Notes under the pieces: generated by a model
What the model was told of the DNA's origin: nothing
What the model saw: only the letters and a program-made list of their open reading frames with translations
Databases searched by the model: none
Source: Conexibacter sp.
Lineage (GTDB): Bacteria > Actinomycetota > Thermoleophilia > Solirubrobacterales > Solirubrobacteraceae
Direction of reading: 5' to 3'
DNA: 13,826 nucleotides
Assembly (NCBI GenBank): GCA_025964295.1
Contig: JAOPZD010000664.1
Coordinates: 1 to 13,826 of the forward strand
Shown here: piece after piece, positions 6,355 through 13,200 of the stretch
Numbering within the stretch: the first letter of the stretch is position 1
Layout of the letters: each line of letters begins with the position of its first letter
Program-made: the position numbers and the translations under genes

Positions 6355-6925
6355 CGTAGACCGACGCCTGGAGCAGGTCCTCCGGCCGGTTGACGTTGAA
6401 GAACGCGCCCGGGTCCGGGGGGTCGACCTCGCGGATCCCGAGCCCCACGACCACGTCGGTCGTCCGCGCGTCGGCGTCGAAGGACGCCAGCCCCGGCAGC
6501 GCGCGCGGCGTGTAGACCGCGCACAGCGGCTGCAGGCGCCCGTGGACGCGCGGCACGACCGCGCACGCGTCGTCGCCGACCTCGACCGACAGCAGCCAGC
6601 GCAGCGTGGCGGCGTCCATCAGCGGGAGGTCCACCGCGACCGCCAGGATCGGCCGCCCCGCCGCCAGCTGCAGCGCGTGCGCGACGCCCACCAGCGGGTG
6701 GCGCGGCTCGTCGGGCTCGATCCACAGGTCGGCCAGGCCGCCGAGCGCCGGCAGGATCGTGTCGCGCTTGGCGACCACCGCGACCTCGTCGCAGACCTCG
6801 TGCAGGACCTCGAGCGGGTAGTGGACCAGCGCGCGGCCCTCCAGCTCCACGATCGCCTTGTCGCCGCCCAGGCGCCGGCCGAGCCCACCGGCCAGGACCA
6901 CGCCGACGACGGGCGCTCCACGCAT
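6332..6925 (-). CDS. mobA: molybdenum cofactor guanylyltransferase MobA
   Basis: MobA attaches GMP from GTP to molybdopterin, giving the guanine dinucleotide form of the cofactor used by DMSO-reductase-type enzymes. The 197-residue protein has the nucleotide-binding N-terminus VVLAGGLGRRLGGDKA (residues 9-24, with the Lys), a metal/GTP Asp in VAVDLPLM, 'PLCAVYTPRAL' and a C-terminal FFNVNRPEDL, the family's usual 'FxNiNtPeDL'. Length fits a single-domain MobA without a MobB fusion. ATG 6925 is preferred over GTG 6946 because it places the LAGG loop right at the start and lies 7 bases after a TAGGGT box. A CTP-specific homologue (MocA) cannot be fully excluded. The pairing with moaA in the same window supports a cofactor role. 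Confidence 0.92.
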   Translation of the reverse strand: MRGAPVVGVVLAGGLGRRLGGDKAIVELEGRALVHYPLEVLHEVCDEVAVVAKRDTILPALGGLADLWIEPDEPRHPLVGVAHALQLAAGRPILAVAVDLPLMDAATLRWLLSVEVGDDACAVVPRVHGRLQPLCAVYTPRALPGLASFDADARTTDVVVGLGIREVDPPDPGAFFNVNRPEDLLQASVYVKGGSPR

Positions 6926-6932
6926 GGCCGCG

Positions 6933-6938
6933 ACCCTA
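6933..6938 (-). promoter_or_regulatory. putative -10 box TAGGGT for leaderless mobA mRNA
   Basis: Read on the - strand, TAGGGT ends 7 bases before the mobA ATG (6925), with no Shine-Dalgarno between. It supports ATG 6925 as the start over the upstream GTG at 6946. Confidence 0.4.
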
Positions 6939-6976
6939 CACGCCACCCGCCGGCCGGGCGGCGGATGGAGAACTTC

Positions 6977-6982
6977 TATCCT
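6977..6982 (+). promoter_or_regulatory. putative -10 box TATCCT for the zinc-ribbon hypothetical gene
   Basis: TATCCT ends 8 bases before ATG 6991, and the intervening bases are pyrimidine-rich (GGCTCCCC) with no ribosome site. The bases just before it (AACTTC) form the most AT-rich spot of the divergent mobA/hypothetical region. No -35 is recognisable. Confidence 0.45.
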
Positions 6983-6990
6983 GGCTCCCC

Positions 6991-7554
6991 ATGGGAGACC
7001 TGATGGGCGCTCATCCGTGGCTGCGGTGCTACCGCTGCTGGTCGCAGGACCTCGAGGTCCAGGTGCATTACGAGGGCATCCATCGGATCGACCCGATGAC
7101 CGGCGAGCGCGCGGAGGTCGTCGACGAGATCCAGGAGGCCGTCGTGCAGTGCCTGGAGTGCATGCACGACCAGCCGCACCTGACCTTCGCCAACGGCCGC
7201 GTCGAGGCCGTCGAGGACCGCTGGGAGCGGATGATCGCCGGCACGCCGTGGGTCGCGTCCTGCACGGTCACCGTCGACGCCGACGACGTCGAGACGTGCT
7301 CGGGCCCCGAGGCGGGCGACGCGCTGAGCTTCGCCGCCTTCGGCGACCACGGCACGCGCGAGTTCTTCACCCACGTCCGCTTCCACAAGCACGAGGACGG
7401 CAGCCGCATCGTCGTCCACCTGCTCGTCGAGCTCTACGCGCGCAACATCGAGGAGGCCACCGAGGTGCTCGAGGAGGCCGCCCGCGGCCACCTGACGATC
7501 ACCTCGCTGGCCGAGGAGTCGCGGCCGCCCGCGGCCGCCGAAGAGCGCCACTAG
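6991..7554 (+). CDS. hypothetical protein with N-terminal zinc ribbon
   Basis: I do not recognise a family for this 187-residue protein. It has two CxxC knuckles, C13-Y-R-C16 and C54-L-E-C57, about 37 residues apart, which together would bind one zinc ion as a ribbon. Between them lies 'DPMTGERAEVVDEIQEAVVQ', strongly acidic. The second half (about 85-165) alternates strands and ends with 'FFTHVRFHKHEDGSRIVVHLLVELYARNIEEATEVLEEAARG', a beta-alpha pattern consistent with a small ligand or effector domain. No signal peptide or membrane span is present, so it is cytoplasmic. A second ATG lies 4 codons downstream, but ATG 6991 fits the TATCCT box. The codon pattern is fully typical of the window. 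No partner is evident; the GGDEF gene follows 73 bases later on the same strand. Confidence 0.75.
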   Translation: MGDLMGAHPWLRCYRCWSQDLEVQVHYEGIHRIDPMTGERAEVVDEIQEAVVQCLECMHDQPHLTFANGRVEAVEDRWERMIAGTPWVASCTVTVDADDVETCSGPEAGDALSFAAFGDHGTREFFTHVRFHKHEDGSRIVVHLLVELYARNIEEATEVLEEAARGHLTITSLAEESRPPAAAEERH

Positions 7555-7573
7555 CGCCCCGGACTGGACCCTC

Positions 7574-7618
7574 CCCCGATCAGGGGATCGCATTTCTCCA
7601 GATGCAGGGGGTTCCTGC
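7574..7618. promoter_or_regulatory. intergenic inverted repeats upstream of the GGDEF gene
   Basis: The 73-base gap between the zinc-ribbon gene and the GGDEF gene holds three short inverted repeats in a row: CCCC-GATCA-GGGG (7574-7586), GCAT-8-ATGC (7590-7605) and GCAGG-GGGTT-CCTGC (7604-7618). None is followed by a T-run, so none is a convincing intrinsic terminator. They may be operator sites or weak RNA hairpins in the GGDEF leader. Confidence 0.3.
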
Positions 7619-7627
7619 CGAAGATCT

Positions 7628-8575
7628 GTGACGATGGGGCCTCCCGAGCGCATCCTCGTCGCGGAAGACTCCGCCCTGCTGCGGCGGATGCTCGGCGACG
7701 TCCTGCGCGGCAACGGCTGGACGGTCCTGGAGGCGTGCGACGGGCGCGCCGCGCTGGACCTCGCGCGCGACGAGAACCCGTCCGTGCTGCTGATGGCCCG
7801 CGAGATGGAGGGCCTGGACGGGATGGCCGTCCTGGACGCCCTGCGCGGCGACGAGCGGACCCGCGACATGCCCGTCGTCTTCGTCACGGGCCACACGGAC
7901 GCGCGCGATCTCGCCGAGGGGCTGGAGCGCGGCGCCCACGACTACGTCCGCAAGCCCGTCGACCCCGTCGAGCTCGTCGCCCGGATCCGGACCGCGCTGC
8001 GCCTGCGCGCGCTGCACGACGAGCTCGCGCGCCGCAACGCCGAGCTCGAGCAGCTTGCCCGCACCGACGTCCTGACCGGCCTGGCCAACCGCCGCCACGC
8101 CGACGACGTCCTGCGCTCGACGATCGCCAGCGCCCGCCGCCACGACCGCACGCTGTGCGCCGTGCTGATCGACATCGACCGCTTCAAGGCCGTCAACGAC
8201 GCCCACGGCCACGCCGCCGGCGACGCCGTCCTGCGCGAGGTCGCGGTGCGCCTGGCCGACGGCCTGCGCGAGGAGGACCTCGCGGCGCGCTGGGGCGGCG
8301 AGGAGTTCCTGCTGCTGCTGCCCGACTCGCCCGACGCCACCGTCGTCTGCGAGCGCCTGCGCACGTCGATCTCCGGCCGCCCGGTCAACGTGCACGGCCT
8401 GCTGGAGCTGACGATCTCCGCGAGCTTCGGCTGGGCGCCGTGGACCGGTGAGGAGACCGGCGAGGCGCTGGTCGGCCGCGCCGACGTCGCGCTCTACGCC
8501 GCCAAGGCGGGCGGGCGCGACCGCGTGGTCGGCGCCGACGGTCCGCAGCGGACCCAGCACAGCGCCGCCGCCTAG
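7628..8575 (+). CDS. receiver-GGDEF diguanylate cyclase with a degenerate phosphoacceptor
   Basis: The protein should make cyclic di-GMP from two GTP. The 315 residues comprise a receiver domain (about 7-125), a short helical linker rich in Glu/Arg/Leu (128-145) and a GGDEF domain (146-300). The catalytic motif is intact (RWGGEEF, GGEEF at 223-227), as are DVLTGLANRR and DIDRFKAVNDAHGHAAGD. An RxxD product-inhibition site (REED, 214-217) is present. In the receiver, the acidic pair E13-D14, T87 and K109 are kept, but the phosphorylated Asp is replaced by A57 (LLMAREMEGLDG where LLDxxMPGxDG is usual). Phosphorylation at the standard site is therefore impossible. GTG 7628 and ATG 7634 are alternative starts two codons apart. 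The C-terminal 15 residues look disordered. Its natural downstream partner here could be the PilZ protein. Confidence 0.93.
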   Translation: MTMGPPERILVAEDSALLRRMLGDVLRGNGWTVLEACDGRAALDLARDENPSVLLMAREMEGLDGMAVLDALRGDERTRDMPVVFVTGHTDARDLAEGLERGAHDYVRKPVDPVELVARIRTALRLRALHDELARRNAELEQLARTDVLTGLANRRHADDVLRSTIASARRHDRTLCAVLIDIDRFKAVNDAHGHAAGDAVLREVAVRLADGLREEDLAARWGGEEFLLLLPDSPDATVVCERLRTSISGRPVNVHGLLELTISASFGWAPWTGEETGEALVGRADVALYAAKAGGRDRVVGADGPQRTQHSAAA

Positions 8576-8593
8576 TCGCGAGGCCCGGAAACG

Positions 8594-8599
8594 TAGACT
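8594..8599 (+). promoter_or_regulatory. putative -10 box TAGACT for the methyltransferase gene
   Basis: TAGACT ends 7 bases before GTG 8607, within the 31-base gap after the GGDEF stop. No Shine-Dalgarno is present, so a leaderless transcript is predicted. This box is the main reason for choosing GTG 8607 as the start; the frame itself is open further upstream inside the GGDEF gene. Confidence 0.45.
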
Positions 8600-8606
8600 G
8601 CCCGCG

Positions 8607-9692
8607 GTGTCCGCCCTGACGCCGCAGGAGCACGAGCGCGTCCTCGCGCTCGTGTCCGACCTCGTCACCGCCCGGCTGCCCGCCGCGCAGGCCCAGCCGC
8701 TGCTCGCGACGCTGAGCGCGCACGTCGAGGCGTCCGCCGGGCACCTCCTGGGCGGCGTCAACCCGCCGCGCGCCGACCGCGACCAGGTCTGGGACGAGAT
8801 CCGCGGCGCCGCCTACTTCAGGACCGAGAACGCCGGCGCGGTGCACCTCGAGCTCGGGACGTTCACGACCTTCCCCGACGCGCGCGTCGCCGAGCTGGTC
8901 GCCGGCGACGGCCTGGCCGAGTTCCTGCGGCTGGACTTCGACCGCCACTACGGCCCCGACCTCGTCGCCGACGTCACCGCGCTGCCGCTGGCCAACGGCT
9001 CCGTCGACCGCGTCGCGTCCAACAGCCTCTTCGAGCACGTCGCCTACCCGCACAAGGTCATCCAGGAGAGCTTCCGCGTCCTGCGACCCGGTGGGATCAT
9101 GGAAGTGGTGATGCCCTTCGTGTGGAAGCGCCACGGCTACCCGCACGACTACGTCCGCCTGACCCCGCAGTTCTTCGAGCGCGTCTGCCGCGAGACGGGC
9201 TTCGCCGAGGTCGCGGTCGACGACGACGGCTGCAGCGGGTTGTACAACACCTTGCACAACGCCTCCAAGATGGCGGCCGTCGAGCACGGCACGCCGGAGT
9301 CCGACGCGCTGCGCGCCGTCCACGAGGCGGTGATCCTGCTGCTCGGCTCGCTGGTGCCCGCCGACCGCCACTTCGAGGACAGCGCCCGCCAGTGGTTCCA
9401 CTCCGTGCGCGTGCTGGCCGTCAAGCCGGGCGCCTACGAGCCCAGCCGCCGCGAGCGCGACACCTCCAGGCCGCTGATCGAGCGCACCGTCGACCTGCTC
9501 GCCGACCCGACGACCAAGGCGCCGCTGACCTTCGACGGCAAGCGCCTGGTCAGCGCGTTCTCGGGGATGAGCTACGCGGTGGCCGACGGCATCGCGCTGT
9601 TCACCGAGCCGCGCCAGCTCGAGGCGCCGCGCGCGCCGATCGGCCGGCGCCTGCGCGTCACCGCGCAGCGGGCGCGGCGAAGGCTCCAGTAG
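8607..9692 (+). CDS. class I SAM-dependent methyltransferase with C-terminal Trm112-like segment
   Basis: The 361-residue protein has the later half of a methyltransferase fold: FDRHYGPDLVADVTALPLAN (residues 111-130, acidic ribose loop and motif II), SNSLFEHVAYPHKVIQESF and RVLRPGG (158-163), the standard motif III of Methyltransf_11-type enzymes. The Gly-rich motif I is eroded: HLELGTFTTFPD at 80-91 has no GxGxG. Residues about 296-333 (LLADPTTKAPLTFDGKRLVS, then GMSYAVADGIALF) follow the layout of Trm112/UPF0434 proteins ('LLxCPxxKxPL ... GxxYPVxDGIP'), but the Cys are replaced. A basic tail (RRLRVTAQRARRRLQ) ends the protein. The substrate is unknown; homologues often sit in glycan or secondary-metabolite contexts. 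The 3' end overlaps the convergent NUDIX gene by 35 bases. Confidence 0.82.
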   Translation: MSALTPQEHERVLALVSDLVTARLPAAQAQPLLATLSAHVEASAGHLLGGVNPPRADRDQVWDEIRGAAYFRTENAGAVHLELGTFTTFPDARVAELVAGDGLAEFLRLDFDRHYGPDLVADVTALPLANGSVDRVASNSLFEHVAYPHKVIQESFRVLRPGGIMEVVMPFVWKRHGYPHDYVRLTPQFFERVCRETGFAEVAVDDDGCSGLYNTLHNASKMAAVEHGTPESDALRAVHEAVILLLGSLVPADRHFEDSARQWFHSVRVLAVKPGAYEPSRRERDTSRPLIERTVDLLADPTTKAPLTFDGKRLVSAFSGMSYAVADGIALFTEPRQLEAPRAPIGRRLRVTAQRARRRLQ

Positions 9693-10215
9693 CCAGGCCC
9701 AGCGCGGCGACGGTCGCGGCATCGGCGATCAGCCCCTCGCGGACCATCGCCTGGACCTCGGCCAGCGCGAAGCGCCCGACCGCCAGCCCCTGCTCGGTGA
9801 CCTCCAGCGCCTGCTCGCCCTGGGTCAGCTCGCTCGCCACCCAGACGTCGAAGGGCTGGTCGGTCAGCCCGTAGGCGAAGTAGAGGCGGCCGAGGCGCTC
9901 CATCCGCCCGGCGCGCAGCCCGGTCTCCTCGGCCAGCTCGCCGCGCGCGATCTCCTCGGCCGGCGCGTGCGGGTCGTCCTCCCAGGCGCCCTGAGGGACC
10001 TCCCAGAAGCGCTCGCCGACCGGATGGCGGTACTGCTCGACGAGCCAGACGTGGTCGCCGTCGAGCGGGACGATCACCGCGGCGGGCGGCTTCTCGACCA
10101 CGGCGTAGAGGCCGGGCGAGCCGTCGGGCAGCAGGGTCTCGTCCTCGCGGACCCGCATCCAGCGGTTCTCATAGACGGTGCGGGACGCGGTCACGCGCAG
10201 GCGGCCATCGGTCAC
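9658..10215 (-). CDS. NUDIX hydrolase, ADP-ribose pyrophosphatase-like
   Basis: The enzyme would cleave a nucleoside diphosphate linked to a moiety X, most likely ADP-ribose or a sugar nucleotide, using Mg2+. The 185-residue protein has the N-terminal 'VYENRWMRVREDETLLPDG' strand-pair typical of ADP-ribose pyrophosphatases, then VWLVEQYRHPVGERFWEVPQ and a NUDIX box at about 76-100 ending ARGELAEETGL. The box keeps the catalytic Glu residues (ELxEE), but the conserved Arg of 'REL' is Gly, and a short insertion follows the first Gly. These look like subfamily traits rather than damage. The start is GTG 10215, inside the stop of the glutamate dehydrogenase (GTGA), so it is the second cistron of that operon. 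An NAD-linked enzyme followed by a hydrolase of NAD-derived metabolites makes biological sense, though this is inference. Confidence 0.9.
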   Translation of the reverse strand: MTDGRLRVTASRTVYENRWMRVREDETLLPDGSPGLYAVVEKPPAAVIVPLDGDHVWLVEQYRHPVGERFWEVPQGAWEDDPHAPAEEIARGELAEETGLRAGRMERLGRLYFAYGLTDQPFDVWVASELTQGEQALEVTEQGLAVGRFALAEVQAMVREGLIADAATVAALGLATGAFAAPAAR

Positions 10216-13200
10216 CCGGCCAATCCTCGCAGGTGCCGGATCGCCAGCGTCAGGCCGGCGAGGTCGCCGTCGCCCTCGCCGCGCAGCGCGCGCGCCACCG
10301 CCGTCAGCCGCCGGCGCGGAGCCTCGCGCGCCTCCAGGAACGCCTCGACGGCGTCGGCGGGCGCGGCGCCCGGCGACTCGCGCAGCGCCTGCTCGGAGAG
10401 GACGCGGCGCGCGTCGAGCACGTCGTCGAGCAGGGCCTGCTGGGCCCAGCGCCGCACGCGCGTGCCTGCGGGAAGGCGCAGCACCTCGGCCTCGAGCCAC
10501 TCCAGGCCCAGCCGCTCGCCGAGGTCGAAGAACGCGGCGGCCACGTCGACGACGTCGCGGCCGGTCTCCTGGCCCACGGCGATGATGTCGGGCGCGTGGC
10601 GCAGCGCGCGCTGGAACGCGTGGCGGCGGGCGATCTCGTCGGGGACGCCCGCGTCGACGAGCTCGACGGCGAGCGTCTCGTGCTCCTCGCGCCAGGCGTC
10701 GGAGCGCAGGCCCGGCATCGCCTCGGCCAGCGTGACGAACGCGTCGCCCGCGGCCGCGACGACCTGCTCGACGTCGGCGCCCGGCTCGTGCAGCAGGTAC
10801 CAGCGCGCGACGCCGGCGACGAGGTCGTCGACGCCGTCCAGCAGCCGCCACGCGGCGTCGGCGTCGAGCGTCGCGACCTGGCCCTCGATCTCCAGCCAGC
10901 GCTGCGTCGCGCCGGTGACCTCGCGGGCGATCCGGAAGGCGCGCACGACCTCGGCCGGCTCGGCGCCCAGCTCGCTCGCGAGCCCGGAGACGAACGTCGG
11001 CCCGAGCGCGTCGACGACGTCGTTGGCGGCGAGCGTCGCGATCAGCTCGCGGCGCAGCGGGTGCTCGGCGATCAGGTGGCCGAAGCGCGCGACCACCGCG
11101 CGCGGGAAGTACGTGCGCAGGTCGTGGTCGAAGGCCGGCTCCTCGGGCAGGTCGGAGTGCAGCAGCGCGTCGGTCAGCAGCCGCTTGGCGTAGGCGACGA
11201 GCACCGCCAGCTCGGGGCGCACGAGGCCGCGGCCCGCGCGCCGGCGCTCGGCCATGTCGTCGGAGGCGGGCAGCGCCTCGTCGCGGCGGCGCAGGATCTT
11301 CGCCCCCTCCAGCGCCGCCATCAGGTCCTCGTAGGCGAAGACGCGCGCGGCGCTGGAGCGCACCTCCTGCGAGAGGATCTGGGCCTGCAGGAACGAGTCG
11401 TAGAGGACGTGCTGCACGACGTCCTCGGTGACCTCGGCCAGCAGGTCGTCGCGGCCCTCGCGGTCCAGCTCGCCGCGGCGCACCGCGAGGTCGAGCAGGA
11501 TCTTCAGGTTGACCTCGTGGTCGGAGCAGTCGACGCCCGCCGAGTTGTCGATGAAGTCGGCGTTGATCAGCCCGCCCTCGCCGCCGTGCCCGCCCGACGA
11601 CGCGTACTCGATGCGCGCGCGGTGGGTGAAGCCGAGGTTGCCGCCCTCCCCCACGACGCGCGCGCGGACGTCGCGGCCGTCGACGCGGATCGCGTCGCTG
11701 GAGCGGTCGCGCGCGTCGGCGTCGCTCTCCGCCGACGCCTTGACGACCGTGCCGATCCCGCCGTTCCACAGCAGGTCGACGGGCGCGCGCAGGATCGCGC
11801 GGATGAGGTCGGCGGGCGCGAGCGCCTCGTCCTCGACGTCGAGCGCGCGGCGGACCTGCGGCGTCAGCGCGATCCGCTTGGCGTTGCGGCTGAAGACGCC
11901 GCCACCCTCGGAGATCGCCTCGCGGTCGTAGTCGTCCCACGACGAGCCGCTCATCTCGAACAGCCGCTCGCGCTCGGCGAACGACCGCGTCGGGTCGGGG
12001 TCCGGATCCAGGAAGACGTGGCGGTGGTCGTAGGCCGCGACGAGCTTGAGCGTGCGCGAGAGCAGCATGCCGTTGCCGAACACGTCGCCCGACATGTCGC
12101 CGACGCCGACGGCGCGGATCACGTCGCGCTCGGGGTCGGCGCCGAGCTCGCGGAAGTGGCGCTTGACCGACTCCCACGCGCCCTTGGCGGTGATCCCCAG
12201 GCCCTTGTGGTCATAGCCCGCCGAGCCGCCGGAGGCGAACGCGTCGCCCAGCCAGAAGCCGCGGCGCACGGCGATCGCGTTGGCGGTGTCGCTGAACGCG
12301 GCGGTGCCCTTGTCGGCGGCGACGACGAGGTAGGAGTCCTGCTCGTCGTGGACGCGGACGCCCGCGGGCGCCAGCGTCGCGCCCGAGCCGTCGGGCGCGA
12401 GGTTGTCGGTGACGTCCAGCAGCGCCTCGATGTAGCGCACGTACTGGCGCTTGACCTCGTCGCGCAGCCGCGCCGGATCCTCGGGCCGGTCCTTGAGGAA
12501 GAACCCGCCCTTGGCGCCGGCGGGGACGATGACCGCGTTCTTGGTCATCTGCGCGCGCATCAGGCCGAAGACCTCGGTGCGGTAGTCCATCCGGTCCGAC
12601 CAGCGGATGCCGCCGCGCGCGATCCGGCCGCCGCGCAGGTGGATGCCCTCCATGTCGGGCGCGTAGACGTAGATCTCGAACAGCGGCGCGGGCTGCGGGA
12701 TCGCGGGGACCTCGCCGCTGCGCAGCTTGAAGGCCATGGCGTCGCGGCCGTCCTTGAAGGCGTTGGTCCGGACCGTCGCGTCGATGAGCCCGAGCTGGTT
12801 GCGCAGGATGCGGTCGTGGTCGAGCAGCTCGACGGCGTCGAGGTCGGCGCGGATCTCCTCGCGCAGCGCCTCCTCGGCGGCCTCGTCGCCGGCGCGGTCG
12901 TCGGTGGCGAAGCGCAGCTCGAAGAGCCGGATCTGCTTGGCGGTGATCGCCGGGTTGGCGGCGATCACGTCGTTCTGGAAGGACTCCGTGTAACGTGAGC
13001 CGATCCGCTGGCGGTAGCGGCGGTAGGCGCGCAGCACCTGGACCTGGGGCCAGCGGATGCCCGCGGACACGACCAGGCGGTTCAGCGAGTCCGACTCCGT
13101 GTCGCCGCGCCAGACCGCCTCCAGCGCGTCGGCGACGCGCTCGGCGACCTCGGCCAGCGCCAGCGGCTGGTCCTCGGCCGACAGGACGCCGAAGGCCTGC

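Noticed and set aside
7604..7618. Hairpin GCAGG/CCTGC as a terminator of the zinc-ribbon gene
   Set aside because: The stem is only 5 bases, no T-run follows, and it is less than 10 bases from the next start codon.
7555..7627. A c-di-GMP riboswitch or other structured RNA upstream of the GGDEF gene
   Set aside because: The gap is only 73 bases, the hairpins are short, and no tetraloop-receptor arrangement typical of GEMM riboswitches is visible.
10233..12998. A long + strand open frame (921 codons) antisense to the glutamate dehydrogenase gene
   Set aside because: Very high GC removes stop codons in shadow frames. The protein is low-complexity Arg/Ala/Val/Asp-rich with no recognisable motif, while the - strand frame has clear dehydrogenase motifs over the same bases.
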